The translations under genes and the position numbers were made by a program. From Ascaris suum (Eukaryota > Nematoda > Chromadorea > Rhabditida > Ascarididae), in assembly GCA_013433145.1 (NCBI GenBank), contig CM024169.1, positions 13,586,817 to 13,650,816 on the forward strand: a DNA stretch of 64,000 bases. The letters run 5' to 3'. Positions 12,896 through 24,972 of the stretch are shown piece after piece. Every line of letters begins with the position of its first letter. Position 1 is the stretch's first letter. The notes below the pieces were generated by a model, which saw nothing but the letters and a program-made list of their open reading frames with translations, searched no databases and was not told where the DNA came from.

Positions 12896-15800
12896 TATAT
12901 TCATAGTTCACAACAAACAGCAGTGTACATTGTCAAAAGTTATAAAATTGAATGAAAGAGTGGACGTTTGTGCATTGATCCATTTACATCAATCTACAAA
13001 TGCACAGGGATACTTAACAGGTATGAAGAAAAAGGTCGTTGTGACGAATTAAGCATGTTCATGAAGTGTTGTCATCGAATTGATCCTCTAAGCAAATATC
13101 TTTCAATATTGTGGTCGCCTTTCATAAAAATCTTTCAGCTAGATGAATTTTGCAAACTAATCGTCTGAAATATTCTCACTGAATTGAAAGAAACGTTTTT
13201 TTAAGTATCCTGAGGTTTTCAGTTTGGAAACATCAGATAGGTAGAAATCTATACATAATTCATCAGTCCAAAACCAATGGCTAGAAGCAATCCACTGACT
13301 GGAAAAAATAATCGATGACAATGACTAATTTGTTCGTTTGCTTATACACGTACCATAAAATTTCCCCCCCCCCCTCACCCCCCCCCACCCCTTAGGCAGT
13401 ACCATGTGGTAGAGAACGAGATCGCAATAACTTCGGATTTTCTCCTAATCGCATATTTATATCGAATAAATATTTATCTGCCTCTAACTTCATATATTCG
13501 CATACTCATTTCAGCTTTAAAGCTTGCCTATAACTTCATATAGCTATGCTTCACTATTATTTGGAAGCTGTAGTTACGTATTTGAAGTATTAATAGAGCA
13601 TCCATACAAAATCAATATCCTTTTTTGCTTGAAAAAAAACAGATGAAATTAAAGAGGAAGTCACTGTCAGGTCCCACAAGCACTTTCCTCTGAGCATATT
13701 CAATTATCCTAACTTATCACTTCTATGTGCTGGTACAACCACCTATGCAGATTTTCCATCATTCCAAAAAAAAAACACACAAATAATTCGTTATTTCTAT
13801 GCTTATCATTCTGTATTTGATTACTTAGTAATACTTTGACTGATTTTAATTTAAGGAATCAAATAGGAACTGTTCCTTGCAATTTCGAGGAATAAAACTA
13901 AAGGAATAAAAACATTGTTGAGGAATCATCGAAAGCAATTGTAATTAGCGCTCAAATTTATTTCAAAAAAGAATAAATAGAAAAGAGTGCTAAGATTAAT
14001 GTCATCAAATGCACCATTACAACCTTGAAAAAATTTCATCATTTGCTATGAATTAATAAAAAACGCGCTATCATTTATTAGTGTTTTAACGCAAGGGACC
14101 GCTTTAAGTCCCATTAATAAAGAATGCCGTTTTTTCTAACCCGATCGATTATTAAAAACAGCTCAAATCGTTTGTCAAATATTTTTAAGGCACTTAAATT
14201 TGAAAGCATTATAAATAATGCAATAGTTCAATGCACTTAAAGGTTTGCAATATAAAAATCATATACAATTTGATGAATTCAACGATTGAGTCTTTAAAAA
14301 AGATGAAAAAAAAATCTCCCATCCAAGCATGCAGAATTTGCGCTCTTTTTATTCAACCTATTTCATTTATCAGTCTCAGAAGTTAATAATTATCTATGAA
14401 ATCTACAATATAGCAAGTTTTCGATTAATCCGGCCGCTCATACAAATGATCCTCAAACATTTGTAATTCAATTTTATTTCAATGAATCGAGAGGAACATT
14501 GTTTTTTGAAATTGCACTATGGCGCATATTGTGAATGCAAAATTCCATACTTCCCAAGTTGGAAATATCGAATCGGTAGAAATATGCACATACTTGTACA
14601 TCAACAAATTATTAGCATAATGCGTTTTGCGAATATAAATTTGTAAGTGGCGATAAGTGCAAACTCTTTAATGGAATATGATCACTATGATCAATATGAT
14701 TAATACGCTAACGATGAATATATATTGCTTCGAGAAAACACTTCAAAAGTGTCGTCACTTGAACGAATTTTTCATTCAGTTTCGTAGTTGGCACGGTGAG
14801 CATTATCGCTGGCATTTATTCAAGAAATTCAACGAGAAATTTAGACCGGATATAAGAAAATTTCGAATAATTCGCTTAAATTTTTGCGCTCCCACTGCTT
14901 TATTTATTTATCTATTTATTTTTTTGAAGATCATAAACGTTATCAATTTTTGGGAAGAATTATGGGAAAAGCACTGGAAAATGAAAGTCATGGAATTCGC
15001 ACAGAAGTCGAATATACATATAAGTGATTGTCTTTGCGTACATGCATATTTTCGTCTAACCGAGATTCGTTCATTCACATGTTATTCACATTCATGCGAT
15101 CAGTCACTCATTAATTAATTGTAAGATCAAACAAAATTTCTCGCGATATGCCGAATCTTTATTCGGCCTTACTTATTTATTAATTATTTATATTGTTTGA
15201 AATTCCACCAAAATCGTTCACCAAGTACGCATTATACGCTTTTATATATATGCAGTCAATAGGATGGCTTGTTTTGAGCGATGATTTTGGTCATGGCCAA
15301 CATGCCCATTATTTTAAGGAAATGATGTGTTTTCGTTTGCGCCATCATCATAAATGTTATACGCAAAGGTACCGATTGCCTCTAGTTGGTGCATTATTTA
15401 ACGCTCCATTTACTTCAACTTGAACGATTGAAGTGTTTCAACTTAACAGCAAAGATAGAAAATTTGAAACTTATTAATAATCTCTCATAACTAATATGCT
15501 ATCTATCATACGAATTTTAAATTCTTTCCAAATTTAATGAAATTTATTCGTTATCAATTGGTGATGTGGAATTGAAAGCGAATATTTTTCACTTATAGAT
15601 TGCTGAGATGAGAAATGAAATACTCTCAAATTATTTAGTACTTTCGAAATACTAAACGACAATTATTGAAGAGATTAGTGCACAAATATAATTTTTAAAC
15701 ACTTACCAACATCTACGATATAAAGTACTGAGCTTGCTCAAAAAAAAATTCTTTTAGTCTGCTTATATAAAAATTGTACTCTCACTGAAAGAATGCATGA

Positions 15801-17213
15801 AAAAAAAATTGCATTTTAGAAGGAGAAAATTGAAATCTAATTGAATATGTTTAAAGGATTAAAAATCAGGAGGTTCTTTTTGCGGAAAAGCTCCGCAGTG
15901 AAAGTCATATCTGTGCAATAATCATAGGATCATTTCTAGGAATACCGACATGATCGGTGAGAGTCGCTGTATTTTCAGCAGTCGGTACATTTATGAAGTG
16001 GATGCGAATGGTGCATAGCTCAAAACTACATCGCTAGACCAACGCAGCGCTAGGTCGAAATCTGAACCGTTTGGTGATGATGCATCATATAGATGATGAT
16101 CAGAAATGAGGCATCATACAGGCTGAATTTCAGATAGTGCTTCTGATATGAAAATGCCTACAAGCCTCGAAAATTACGTCCAAGCTGATAACGACATTTC
16201 GCCCCGTTTAATTATCATAAAACTATATGATGTTGCAATAAATCGTTGAATCATATATCGCCTGTGCTACTGATTTAGGCCGGTTTCGAGGAATTTAGAA
16301 AGGAAAAGATAAGTGCAAAGCAAAAACTAGAGAGATAGTTATTATCTGCCGTACTTGAGTCGCAATCATTAAACGCTTGAATGCGCTCGTCAATTCGGTT
16401 GATTGGCTTAGTCAGTGGCCACTTCTAGATTTGATTCCCAACCTGCACCTTTTTTTTCGCAGAAGTTCTTCGCTTATAAGGAGACCGTCTACTACATGAA
16501 TGTTTGAAAACTAATTAAAAAATTTAACCGTGCTCTAATTATACATGGTTGCTCAGAAGAAATTCTTTTATAAGTTATTTTTAATTAGAAGATCTCCCAA
16601 ACATCCATTAGGTTGGCAAACCTACTTCGAACACCTACAAAGGCAAATCGTCATGTCGTAACAACAGCCAAATTCTGCCTTTTCTCTGCTTATTTGATTA
16701 AATAAGCAGATATGCCTGAGCATGGTATAATTCCATATATGAACAGATCGATACTATGTGATCACGATAGGCTTTCGTTTGATATTGAGCGCAGACAAGC
16801 CAATATGCAAAACGATTGCAGGAGGGGGGGGGGGGGGCGGATATTATGCGCTTATATTTCTTATCACCACACCAATCGCTTTTATAAACTATCAGTAGAT
16901 AATAGAATGAAAACATGACCTTTTTTTTGCATTTTCACCAATATTAGTATTTATGGGAATCTTTCAAAGATGCGCTTTTTGAACGCCTGGTTGATATCAA
17001 ATACGAGAAAATTTTTTGTAAACGGTGAATTGGTTATAGCTGCTTTCAAGCTTGACGAATCAACTTTAGTGCTTGATATAAAAGTAATATCATATGCAAC
17101 GCGTTTTATATTCCTTAAATTCAATAATATATCTTTATTGTTTCCCGATAAAATAGACACTCATAGATGCACATACGTGCACACGCAACGTCACCATAAT
17201 ACATTTGCAAATG

Positions 17214-17295
17214 CAAATTTATGAAAGCAGCTAAAACACTAATGCATATGCAAAATGTCTATCAGAAATGAGTCAAAGCCAATAAAAATTTGCAA
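17214..17295 (+). repeat. 82-bp exact direct repeat, copy 1
   Basis: Identical over 82 bases to 17568-17649. It begins CAAATTTATGAAAGCAGC and ends AAAAATTTGCAA. Both copies are preceded by similar GCATTTGCAA-like sequence, so the ancestral duplication may have been longer. Perfect identity implies a recent event. Confidence 0.9.
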
Positions 17296-17514
17296 AAAAA
17301 AGAAGAAATAAAATGCAACCAAACTAGCCATCGAATGTGTTTCTGTGAGGAGGCAAGCCTATGTTAGCAAGTCTATGCATGCCATTTCTCAATTTAACAA
17401 AAAAGGGAATCGATGCTTGGACGAGTGGTGTGGCACGATAAATGCATCATATAAAGTTTTTGTAAGAATGCCTTACAATCACATCTGCGCGCATGCTCTT
17501 GTGTTGCTTGCATG

Positions 17515-17542
17515 CTCGAGATTGTGAACTCGAGATTGTGAA
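17515..17542. repeat. Tandem 14-bp duplication next to the 82-bp repeat
   Basis: CTCGAGATTGTGAA occurs twice in tandem, 26 bases upstream of copy 2 of the 82-bp repeat. This suggests the local region is prone to duplication. Confidence 0.85.
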
Positions 17543-17567
17543 CGCATTTGCAATACGCTTGCAAACA

Positions 17568-17649
17568 CAAATTTATGAAAGCAGCTAAAACACTAATGCA
17601 TATGCAAAATGTCTATCAGAAATGAGTCAAAGCCAATAAAAATTTGCAA
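17568..17649 (+). repeat. 82-bp exact direct repeat, copy 2
   Basis: Second copy of the 17214-17295 sequence, same orientation, 354 bases downstream. No terminal inverted repeats or open frame lie inside, so it is more likely a segmental duplication than a mobile element. Confidence 0.9.
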
Positions 17650-18600
17650 GGATGCATTCCAAGTGTTTCAAGGATGCGATGCGATAAACATTAAAACTTT
17701 CTAATTTGTTCAGTGCTGAGGTGTGTATCATACAAGCTTTGATGTGCGTGCGCTCACGTTAAAAATTATTTCCGTTGGCAATAAAGTATTTATCGCATCG
17801 TATCCTCGCCTCTACCTCAAATATGCATAGCTTTTTTATTATCCACACATCGATGTCTGCATTCATTGAATGCTTCACAGATTACGATAGAAGGCGATTA
17901 TATTCATTTTTTAACTGAATGTTTATTCACCCAGCGAACTCGATTTTCCCTCTATAAACTTCTAAAAGATTTTGATTGCTCGGCTTGCTTATAAAAGTTG
18001 CGTCATTTTTATATCCCCCTCATGTTCCAATCGTTTAATTTTTGTACTCACTTAAAATGAAATAAGGTTTATCACCATACGATACCATAATATTTACTAG
18101 TTATGTTATCAGTTCCGATTATCATGTTATGCAAGTATCATGCCGTAACAGTGGCTACTGCTTGCGTGACGATGCTAGATATTTCACTCAATTAACTTTC
18201 TTTAACTTCAATAATCACATCACCCGTTCAGCCGACGAAAGAGCAACGAGCATGTTTTTCGAAGATATATATGAGGTGTGATGCAGTGGTTACTCGAAAG
18301 CTATTTCGAAGCTGATGAATTGTTTACTAAATAAAGCAAAAGGAACTTCTTGAAGAGTCCCCACAGAATGCACATTGAAACACTATGAAGTGAAGGTCGA
18401 TTTTCATGCTACCAGTTGCAATTATTTCAGAGGCAGCATCTTTTCTGTTACTATAGAATGAATTAATTGCTATTCGCTATTGTATCGATGTAAGAATCGA
18501 TCAAGGCACTTTGACTAGGCTTGCAAAATTTGTCTCATGAGGAATATTAAAATATAATGGTAGCAGTATATAGTAAATCGCTTACAGTTTAGTTAATAAA

Positions 18601-18900
18601 ACGGTTCTTTATTAATTTGAGGGAGTATGGATATGCGAGCTCCGTCTCCAAGGAGCAAGTGGATTGAGTACATCGGGTAAACATGAACGAATAAGCAAAA
18701 CGAACCTTGAGCCGTTTGGTTGGCAAGGGCAAGCATTTGAGGCAATCGTTACTACGGACCATCAGCTGTGGAAAATGAACGTCTGTACTGGAAGAATGCG
18801 TCTAGCAATGAAGCGGCCAAAGGGGTGACTCTGAATGTGATGTTTCTGGCTGCTCGCTGAGAGGATTGCAGAGAAGCTTCGAACTTCGAAATAATTATCT
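18601..18900 (+). pseudogene. Possible gene remnant, unidentified
   Basis: A short G+C-richer patch. The plus strand reads YYGPSAVENERLYWKNASSN in one frame (about 18750-18860) and short protein-like stretches in the other two, all broken by stops. This fits a decayed coding sequence. No family was recognised, and chance cannot be excluded. Confidence 0.2.
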
Positions 18901-21568
18901 TTTTTTTCGAAAGCATCGCAGTGCACATTTGAGTTTATCGCACGCTATGCAATACTCTTCCGAAATGATCATGCCTAATGCGTTGAATTTACAGATATTT
19001 ACCAACAGTCTTTCATATTTATCGATGTTTGTGTCTATTCTAAGTCATAGAAAATCAAGCAAGTATAAGCTGATCAAATTTCTTTGAATTTGATACTCAC
19101 AACTGTATATCGCTTTTTAAATTCGACATAAAATAAACGGGTAACTTTTAAACTGTTCGACTGAATGAACTCGAACATAAAATTTTCTTAAATTGTGAAT
19201 TCAGCCGGTGAAGCTTAGGTATACCTATGAGTTATGCTTGCACTCGAATATTGTTTTAGATTTAGATCGGGCTGAGGAAAGTTACCGACGACTTATTGAG
19301 ACGGTAAATCAGTAAACGATCACCTTTGTAAAAGTGCCCTAATTATGGCGGAATCGATAAAATACAAGGAGTTGGTAGTTGCAATCAGAACAGAGGCTGT
19401 GATGAAGAAGAGCGAACAGCGTAACGACCTCGAACACTCCTCTAGTCACTCTTCACGAAGTTTTCACCCGTTTTCACCTATCGACCCCTATCAAAACGTT
19501 GTTGAAGTAATACGCAAAGCCGTATTCAATCATCATTACCACACTACCTATATATTACGGAGATTAAACTATCTATAGCGAGATTTTGGAATTATGTTGG
19601 CGATAGCATATCGATGCAGTTATACATAGACATCTGTAAGTGTTCGATGATTTAAGCTCTCCTCTTCCTCTCCTTAAGAACAAAAGAAAAGAGCACAAAC
19701 TGTGACGAAAAACTGTCTCATCTGAAACCTTCACTAATAATCATGTAAATGTATTTGTGTTATTTGTACAATGATTTATGTAAGTGCTCTCTTAATTGGG
19801 AAAGCGTAACTGCTGGCGAATTTTTTGCTGGATGTGATGAGCAAAAAAAAAAACATTTTAAATGGCAGGCACATTCTCCACAAAGCTAATAATATTCGCT
19901 CGTTATTCGCAAATTTTTCCGGTATGTTTTTCGTTGGCTTATTTGATCATCTACCAAACTACTTTAGCTTAATGCTTACTAGAAAGCACTTGCATGCATC
20001 GCCATTCGATGTAATTTATTAAATGATTACAACGGGTCGCTTCACTTGTTCCATCTTTCCTCTGTTCTCAAATCATATCTTTTATTTTTCAAATCGGATG
20101 TTAGACATCATATATTTCATACGTGTAAAATTACAGCGTTATTGTTTGTCTGTGGTGAGAGAGAGAGAGGTGTAAAACTTTTCAATAGAACTACGACATT
20201 TTATATTAGAAGTTCGCCAAATGGTAAATTGATCATATTGGCGTTGGTACTTTAATCCTCGTGCTGTCATCATTGTGCCATGAGAAATTTGGCACATATG
20301 CAACGGCATCTTACGGTATCTTTTTTTTTGCGAAATGACATCAACAATTGAATTTTTGAATGAATGAAGGGTTACTTAAAATTCTATGTGGAATGCGATA
20401 ATGATCAACGATGAAAGACATAGGAATGAATGGGATTTTTCGATGGAATGAAAAAGCAGTTTTATTTAATACTGCGATCAAATATTGAAAGATATTGTGC
20501 ATAGATGGTTGGAGAAATAAGGCTTACTTATGATGATGCGGATGCGGATGGAATTATTCTAATCGGAAATATTTGAACGCAAAAACGTGCTGAGAAATCA
20601 CCTTATTCTTTCGACGTTTTTTTTTTCCGGTTGTAGAATTGATGAGCAAATATGTATGAATCGTTATCAGTAGTAAAGTTATTTCTTTTAGCGGATTGCT
20701 TTATTGCGAAAAAGCGAATGATATAATATCATTATACATATTAAAAAGGGAACATTTACAATCAAATATCAATTTTATATATTCTCATTATTTATCTCTC
20801 AATGAAAATTTTATTGCCTAATATTCGATGATCAACTTTTCTTGATGAATTTTTGTGCATATCTTCTATCTTATGCTAGTTCGTAAATCTTGTATTTTGC
20901 GAGCCTCGACCATTGCCTAGTAATCGGCTAACTTTTGCTGGCACATCTAAATTGGAACTTAGTTTATCAAGCTTGGTTTAAGCTTATCAGTGTCACAAGC
21001 TTATCGTTGGAAAACAACACTCCTTCACATACGGTGTGGGGCTCTTTGCCATGAATGAAAGACATTAACGTAACTCTGAGCATTGCAAAAAAATGTGCTC
21101 TGTTACATTTAATTTTGAATTTTTTGTTGTTACAACTATCGTTATCAATACTTCGAACATAAAAGTTGCAATATACCGCTGCTCAGCGTCTCTATCTTAC
21201 ATCGATGCTCTTATTTCCTTTACGTTATCATCGATATGTTTATTAGATTATTTTATACTGTTTAGAAAACTTTGAGCAATAAAGACGTGAGTGATGAGCG
21301 AAAACGTCACATTCGTTCATACACAAACAAAGGATTCTAGAGTGGCTGTGATTTGCGAATATTAGACATCGTCTTTTGAGACGAGATGTTTTCTGTGAGA
21401 GATGTGCTTCGAAGATGAAACCATTAAACACGAAGGAAACCAAAAAAAACCCGATAGGATTATTCTGCTTGCAATCGCAGCGTACAAAGAGGCACTAAAC
21501 TGTGTTTATTAGTAACCGTTGGGCAATATATACCTCGACAACAGTGCAAGGCTTACATGAGGTAAAAC
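18901..21568. other. AT-rich stretch with one weak open frame
   Basis: Mostly low-complexity sequence. The plus-strand frame 19345-19578 (77 codons, ATG start, MAESIKYKELVVAIRTEAVM) has fairly balanced composition and could be a small exon, but it has no splice signals I trust and no known motif. Nothing else was recognised. Confidence 0.3.
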
Positions 21569-21961
21569 TTGTCCAAGAGGACGTCATGCCAACGGAAAGC
21601 TGTTTTTAAGATCGGTCTAGGACGTGAAGGACGTTTATTGAGTCGATTTTGCTCAGTTGACGACATTTTATTATCCTTTTCCTCGTCACCTGTCAATTTA
21701 TTCTCTTGTGGAGTTCTAGTTGTTTCTTTATGCTTGAATTGTGCAGCTTTATCGGTTGGCCTTCATTATTGGGTTGCCGTAGCAGCACTCTCTGTGAACA
21801 GCAGCGGCCTTTTAAAAGGGATTAGCACATAAGCGATGCCATCTATGACGTCGAAAAGGTCATCCGAGACCGCTGAAATCATGGGGAGAAACAGCCCGAC
21901 AATTTTGGAAGTAGCCATCAAATTTTTTGAAGCCCTCCGAAGAACAGCTAGAACAGTGTAA
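21569..21961 (+). CDS. Possible 3'-terminal coding exon of an unidentified plus-strand gene
   Basis: Two consecutive plus-strand frames in a G+C-elevated patch. One is 21569-21832 with a hydrophobic Leu/Val/Cys-rich second half. The other is an ATG-initiated 41-residue frame, 21836-21961 (MPSMTSKRSSETAEIMGRNS, then ILEVAIKFFEALRRTARTV). An AATAAA lies 47 bases after the second stop. The patch sits where plus-strand base skew changes, as expected for the 3' end of a plus-strand gene. Neither frame carries a known motif, and they may be coding and 3' UTR of different models. Confidence 0.25.
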
Positions 21962-22007
21962 TGGTCTCTCGTAAATGCTGTTTCTTTCGAAGAGAAGGTC
22001 CGCCTTG

Positions 22008-22013
22008 AATAAA
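22008..22013 (+). terminator. AATAAA polyadenylation signal candidate
   Basis: A canonical hexamer 47 bases after the stop at 21961. Such hexamers are common in AT-rich DNA. The position near the strand-skew switch adds some weight. Confidence 0.3.
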
Positions 22014-22075
22014 AGACATCTTGCTGTAACTTAGGGAAAGCTAAAGATTTTCAGCCCTCCCCCTCCTCCCTCCAA

Positions 22076-22081
22076 TATAAA
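22076..22081 (+). promoter_or_regulatory. TATA box candidate for the secreted-peptide gene
   Basis: TATAAA preceded by a C/T-rich tract, 92 bases upstream of the ATG at 22173. That spacing would put transcription start near 22105-22110 and leave a 5' leader of about 65 bases. Confidence 0.45.
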
Positions 22082-22172
22082 GTATTTAAAGGGTGTCTTC
22101 CTTCTGATAGAGCACTCCTTCAAAACTTAGAATAAAGTGCAAGATTAGGACCCTCTATTCAACCAACGAAAT

Positions 22173-22340
22173 ATGGCATATACCGCGTTCGTTTTTATTT
22201 TTTGCGTGCTGCTCGTGCTTGCAACTAATGGTTTGTCTAAGTCGCTTCCCGTGATGTACCAAAAGAAGAGAAATGCACATCCACATATAGCAATCGAAAG
22301 TGAAGTCCCTCGCGGAAGAGAACCCTATTTAAGGACATGA
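22173..22340 (+). CDS. Small secreted peptide precursor (55 aa), unspliced candidate
   Basis: An ATG opens a 55-codon frame. Residues 1-22 form a textbook signal peptide: MAYTAF, then an uninterrupted hydrophobic core VFIFCVLLVLA, then TNGLS as a likely cleavage region. The remaining 33 residues are polar and basic: KSLPVMYQ, a KKR processing site at 31-33, NAHPHIAIESEVP, RGR, and the C-terminus EPYLRT. The layout matches neuropeptide or other processed secreted-peptide precursors, but I do not recognise the peptide, and it has no Cys after the signal region, so it is not a disulfide-rich toxin or defensin. A TATA box lies 92 bases upstream and ATTAAA lies 14 bases after the stop. A donor inside the frame (for example after AATG at the signal-peptide end) would make it a first exon instead. 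It sits between convergent units. Confidence 0.5.
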   Translation: MAYTAFVFIFCVLLVLATNGLSKSLPVMYQKKRNAHPHIAIESEVPRGREPYLRT

Positions 22341-22353
22341 TGTGATGTGCCTC

Positions 22354-22359
22354 ATTAAA
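22354..22359 (+). terminator. ATTAAA polyadenylation signal candidate
   Basis: The common variant hexamer, 14 bases after the peptide stop codon. If used, the 3' UTR would be very short. A canonical AATAAA at about 22673 is an alternative. Confidence 0.3.
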
Positions 22360-24350
22360 CACTCTAAAATTACATGACTATGGTCCATTCAATGACTTCG
22401 CCCTACGGTAACACTTACGCGCATATCCTCGATCTCTTTTGTTACGCATACAGATCGATGTGAGAAAGGCTGTTAATGAATATCCTCCCGAAGGAAGTTT
22501 TCATGCAACTTGCAATGGTATTTTAGTCTTTTATAGCGGAAGAAATGTTACCTCAGTAAAGAATCAGAAATCCCAATATGACCGGGTCGCTTTTTTTTCT
22601 GGCAAAAATCATCATCTTGAAAGCCTCCGTAATTTTTTTTATTAACAACCAGATCTGATGCGCTATAATTCGAAATAAACTTGTGGGAGTGCATGCACCA
22701 TACGATGAGACGTAACAGCGCTTATGAAAGTGTGAGATTACTCCTCAACATTGGGTATCATCACACTCCCCCCCCCCTCCTCCATCTTCTTCGAGCATTA
22801 GAAAACTCAATCGCACCCCCTGTTTCTGAAAAGGGGAAATCCCATTTTATATTGAACCTACCTTGGTAGAAGCAGCAAGCGCAACTGAGGTCGCACATGG
22901 AGGGAGGCGGCTTTACCCCCACGGTAAAGCCTGAACTGTACATGCCCGTAACCTCATTGACGAAAACTGAAGGCTAGCAGACAACAGTCATGTGGTGAGC
23001 TGGACACGAAAGGCCATCTGAAAATTTTTTGGTGCAATGCCACATCCCCTGAAGACCCTGACCAAGTGAATTTCATGACCACTAGGACAATCAAAACCAA
23101 GCAAGAATTCCCCCTCCCCCCCCCCCCCACCCCTCTCCCCACTACTGCTGCCCCTCAAAACCTCTTTGACGGGGGGTTTCCACTGAGATTTCAGTTAACC
23201 ACCGATGATAAAAAAAGATGGGCCGGAAACACAATGACCGCCCTCTAAAACTTCAATCTGATCGCCCAAAAACAAGTTCCCGGCCATAACTGTCCAACGT
23301 CATACACTCCTGAAGAAATCGTTTATGAGCGTACTCCTTTCCCCACTTTCTTCCTGTAGAAAAGAAGTATCTGTTGCCACCACCTCCCCTCCACCCACTC
23401 TCCACAGGTTTAGCCATCTTCAAGAAAAGCGCAAATGCCAGATCCCCGTGGAATTAATGCTAGTGTGACCACTGCTCCGGACGGAATATATAGAATGAAA
23501 AGGAAACGAATGTTGGTAGAAATGACGCAGAATGTTGGTGATTCCAACATCTGCTGAAAATCTGTATTCTAGAACGAGCTGAAGGCTCACAACCTGTACA
23601 TCTGCCTTCACGAGCCCAAACCCACTTCTTTCCCAAGTGAGGCGCTCCAAAGGCGCGGCTCCCATGACACCGATGAGTGCAAATAAATGCGATGCTTTAC
23701 CAGAAAGCCACCATACTGCCCATGGTGTTTTGTGCAACGTGCGCTTCGGAGGGTAAGAGGGGGGGATGCTGAACAGCTGCGTACCCATATATCACCACCT
23801 CCCGCCTCATAATTGCATCGACCATTTAATATGTGCCGAGTTCCACGAACACGCCAAGATTGTCCGCCGAATACCTGTGCCTAGCCATGAGCGCCGACAT
23901 ATCGCCGCGAATTCTCTTTTACTTCCAACTGCCACTCCAAAAACAATGGCTTTTCTTTCAACACTTTTATACCCCCCCCCCTCATATCCTCTCCAGCTCC
24001 AAGTTATTAAAAACTGGTCTGGAGACCGCTGTCCGCCCATTTACTTAAACCGAACAAATACGTAACAAAAGATGCGTTGTGAAAGCTTGAAGGTTAAATT
24101 TATTGATTAAAAAACAACACGCGGCCGGCGATTTGTCAGTGTGATCGCTGCAAAACAAAACAATAACAAATCAACCGCAAGGATTTGCGATAGAGGTGGG
24201 GAGGGCAAAACAGGAAAGAATACATAGACACGAGGGCTCCGAAGCATAAAAGCGTTCATCATCAGCGCCAACACAGTCTCTGCTCAACAATCAAACACAA
24301 CAGATAACAACTATGCTTCGGCGTCGGGGGACAATTTCGATAAAAACAAT
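22360..24350. other. Convergent 3' zone, C-rich, no supported gene
   Basis: G+C is higher here and open frames appear on both strands, including a 122-codon minus-strand frame at 23420-23788, but none carries a recognisable motif or coherent splice pattern. C runs at 22768-22777, 23116-23128 and 23972-23981 create proline-rich chance frames. A possible exon at about 22449-22512 on the plus strand (after CATACAG, ending near GGTATT) reads IDVRKAVNEYPPEGSFHATC. It could belong downstream of the secreted-peptide ORF. Confidence 0.35.
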
Positions 24351-24356
24351 TTTATT
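24351..24356 (-). terminator. AATAAA polyadenylation signal candidate of the NADAR gene
   Basis: TTTATT on the plus strand, i.e. AATAAA on the minus strand, about 450 bases downstream of the stop codon. Another copy lies near 24098, so the exact end is uncertain. Confidence 0.35.
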
Positions 24357-24801
24357 AATGGAATACGCGTGCTAAGAGAACAACATATGATGGCATAACG
24401 AGAGGCCACGCATACAACTTGGCGACGCCTCTCGGTGGTTGAATTTCTTTTGCGCACTGGGACAGAGGGATGAATCTTTCGTCGCATTTAAATATCATTG
24501 AAATTTTGATGTGCCTATAAATAAAATGCAGCATTTTAAAAGTGCAACTGCTGGGATAAGCTACAAGAGGGAATGTGAGCGACGCACTCAGTACAGCACC
24601 TAACCACTCGCAATATGCCATCATAGATCAATACTCAGAGATAGCTTAAACAAAAGATCATTTGGGTAGAACACAGTGGGGAAAACAAAAGAGGAAATAG
24701 TGTGCGCGGTCCAATGAAATGGCGGAATAAATGATGAATAATACCGACATAGCGGTTCCGATTGTCAACGGGGACCAAAAAAGCGCACACAGCGAGCCGA
24801 C

Positions 24802-24972
24802 CTAGTGACGCACCGACTGCGCGAACGCACTTGGCGCTCCATAACCACGCCCACCAAAACCACCACGACGACCGAAACCGCGACCGCGACCACGCAGAAT
24901 GCCTAGACGACGCGCTGGGTCGATACGACGCCACACATACTTCTTCAGCTCATTGTAGCGCTTCTCAATTTC
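24802..24972 (-). CDS. NADAR gene, last exon with Arg/Gly-rich tail
   Basis: Acceptor TTCTGCTGCAG, 56 codons and a TAG stop. It starts EIEKRYNELKKYVWRRIDPA and then runs into GRGRGFGRRGGFGGRGYG before SAFAQSVRH. Arg-Gly repeats of this kind usually bind RNA and are targets of arginine methylation; that role is inferred here. Confidence 0.88.
   Translation of the reverse strand, partial: EIEKRYNELKKYVWRRIDPARRLGILRGRGRGFGRRGGFGGRGYGAPSAFAQSVRH

Larger units (their letters stand above)
12894..18600. other. AT-rich gene-poor stretch
   Basis: No supported exon. It holds two C runs (13364-13374 and 13378-13386), a run of 14 G at 16824-16837, and the 82-bp duplication described separately. The open frame at 14678-15118 (plus, 146 codons) has AT-driven composition and no family signature, so it is not called. 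Confidence 0.45.

Noticed and set aside
14678..15118. 146-codon plus-strand frame from ATG
   Set aside because: AT-driven residue composition (Ile, Phe, Asn, Lys), no family pattern, and no splice or promoter support.
16420..16456. B-box-like TTTGATTCCCAACC followed by a T run
   Set aside because: No matching 5' acceptor half or A-box lies upstream at tRNA spacing.
23420..23788. 122-codon minus-strand frame
   Set aside because: No start context, motif or splice partner was seen, and the plus strand is also open over part of it.
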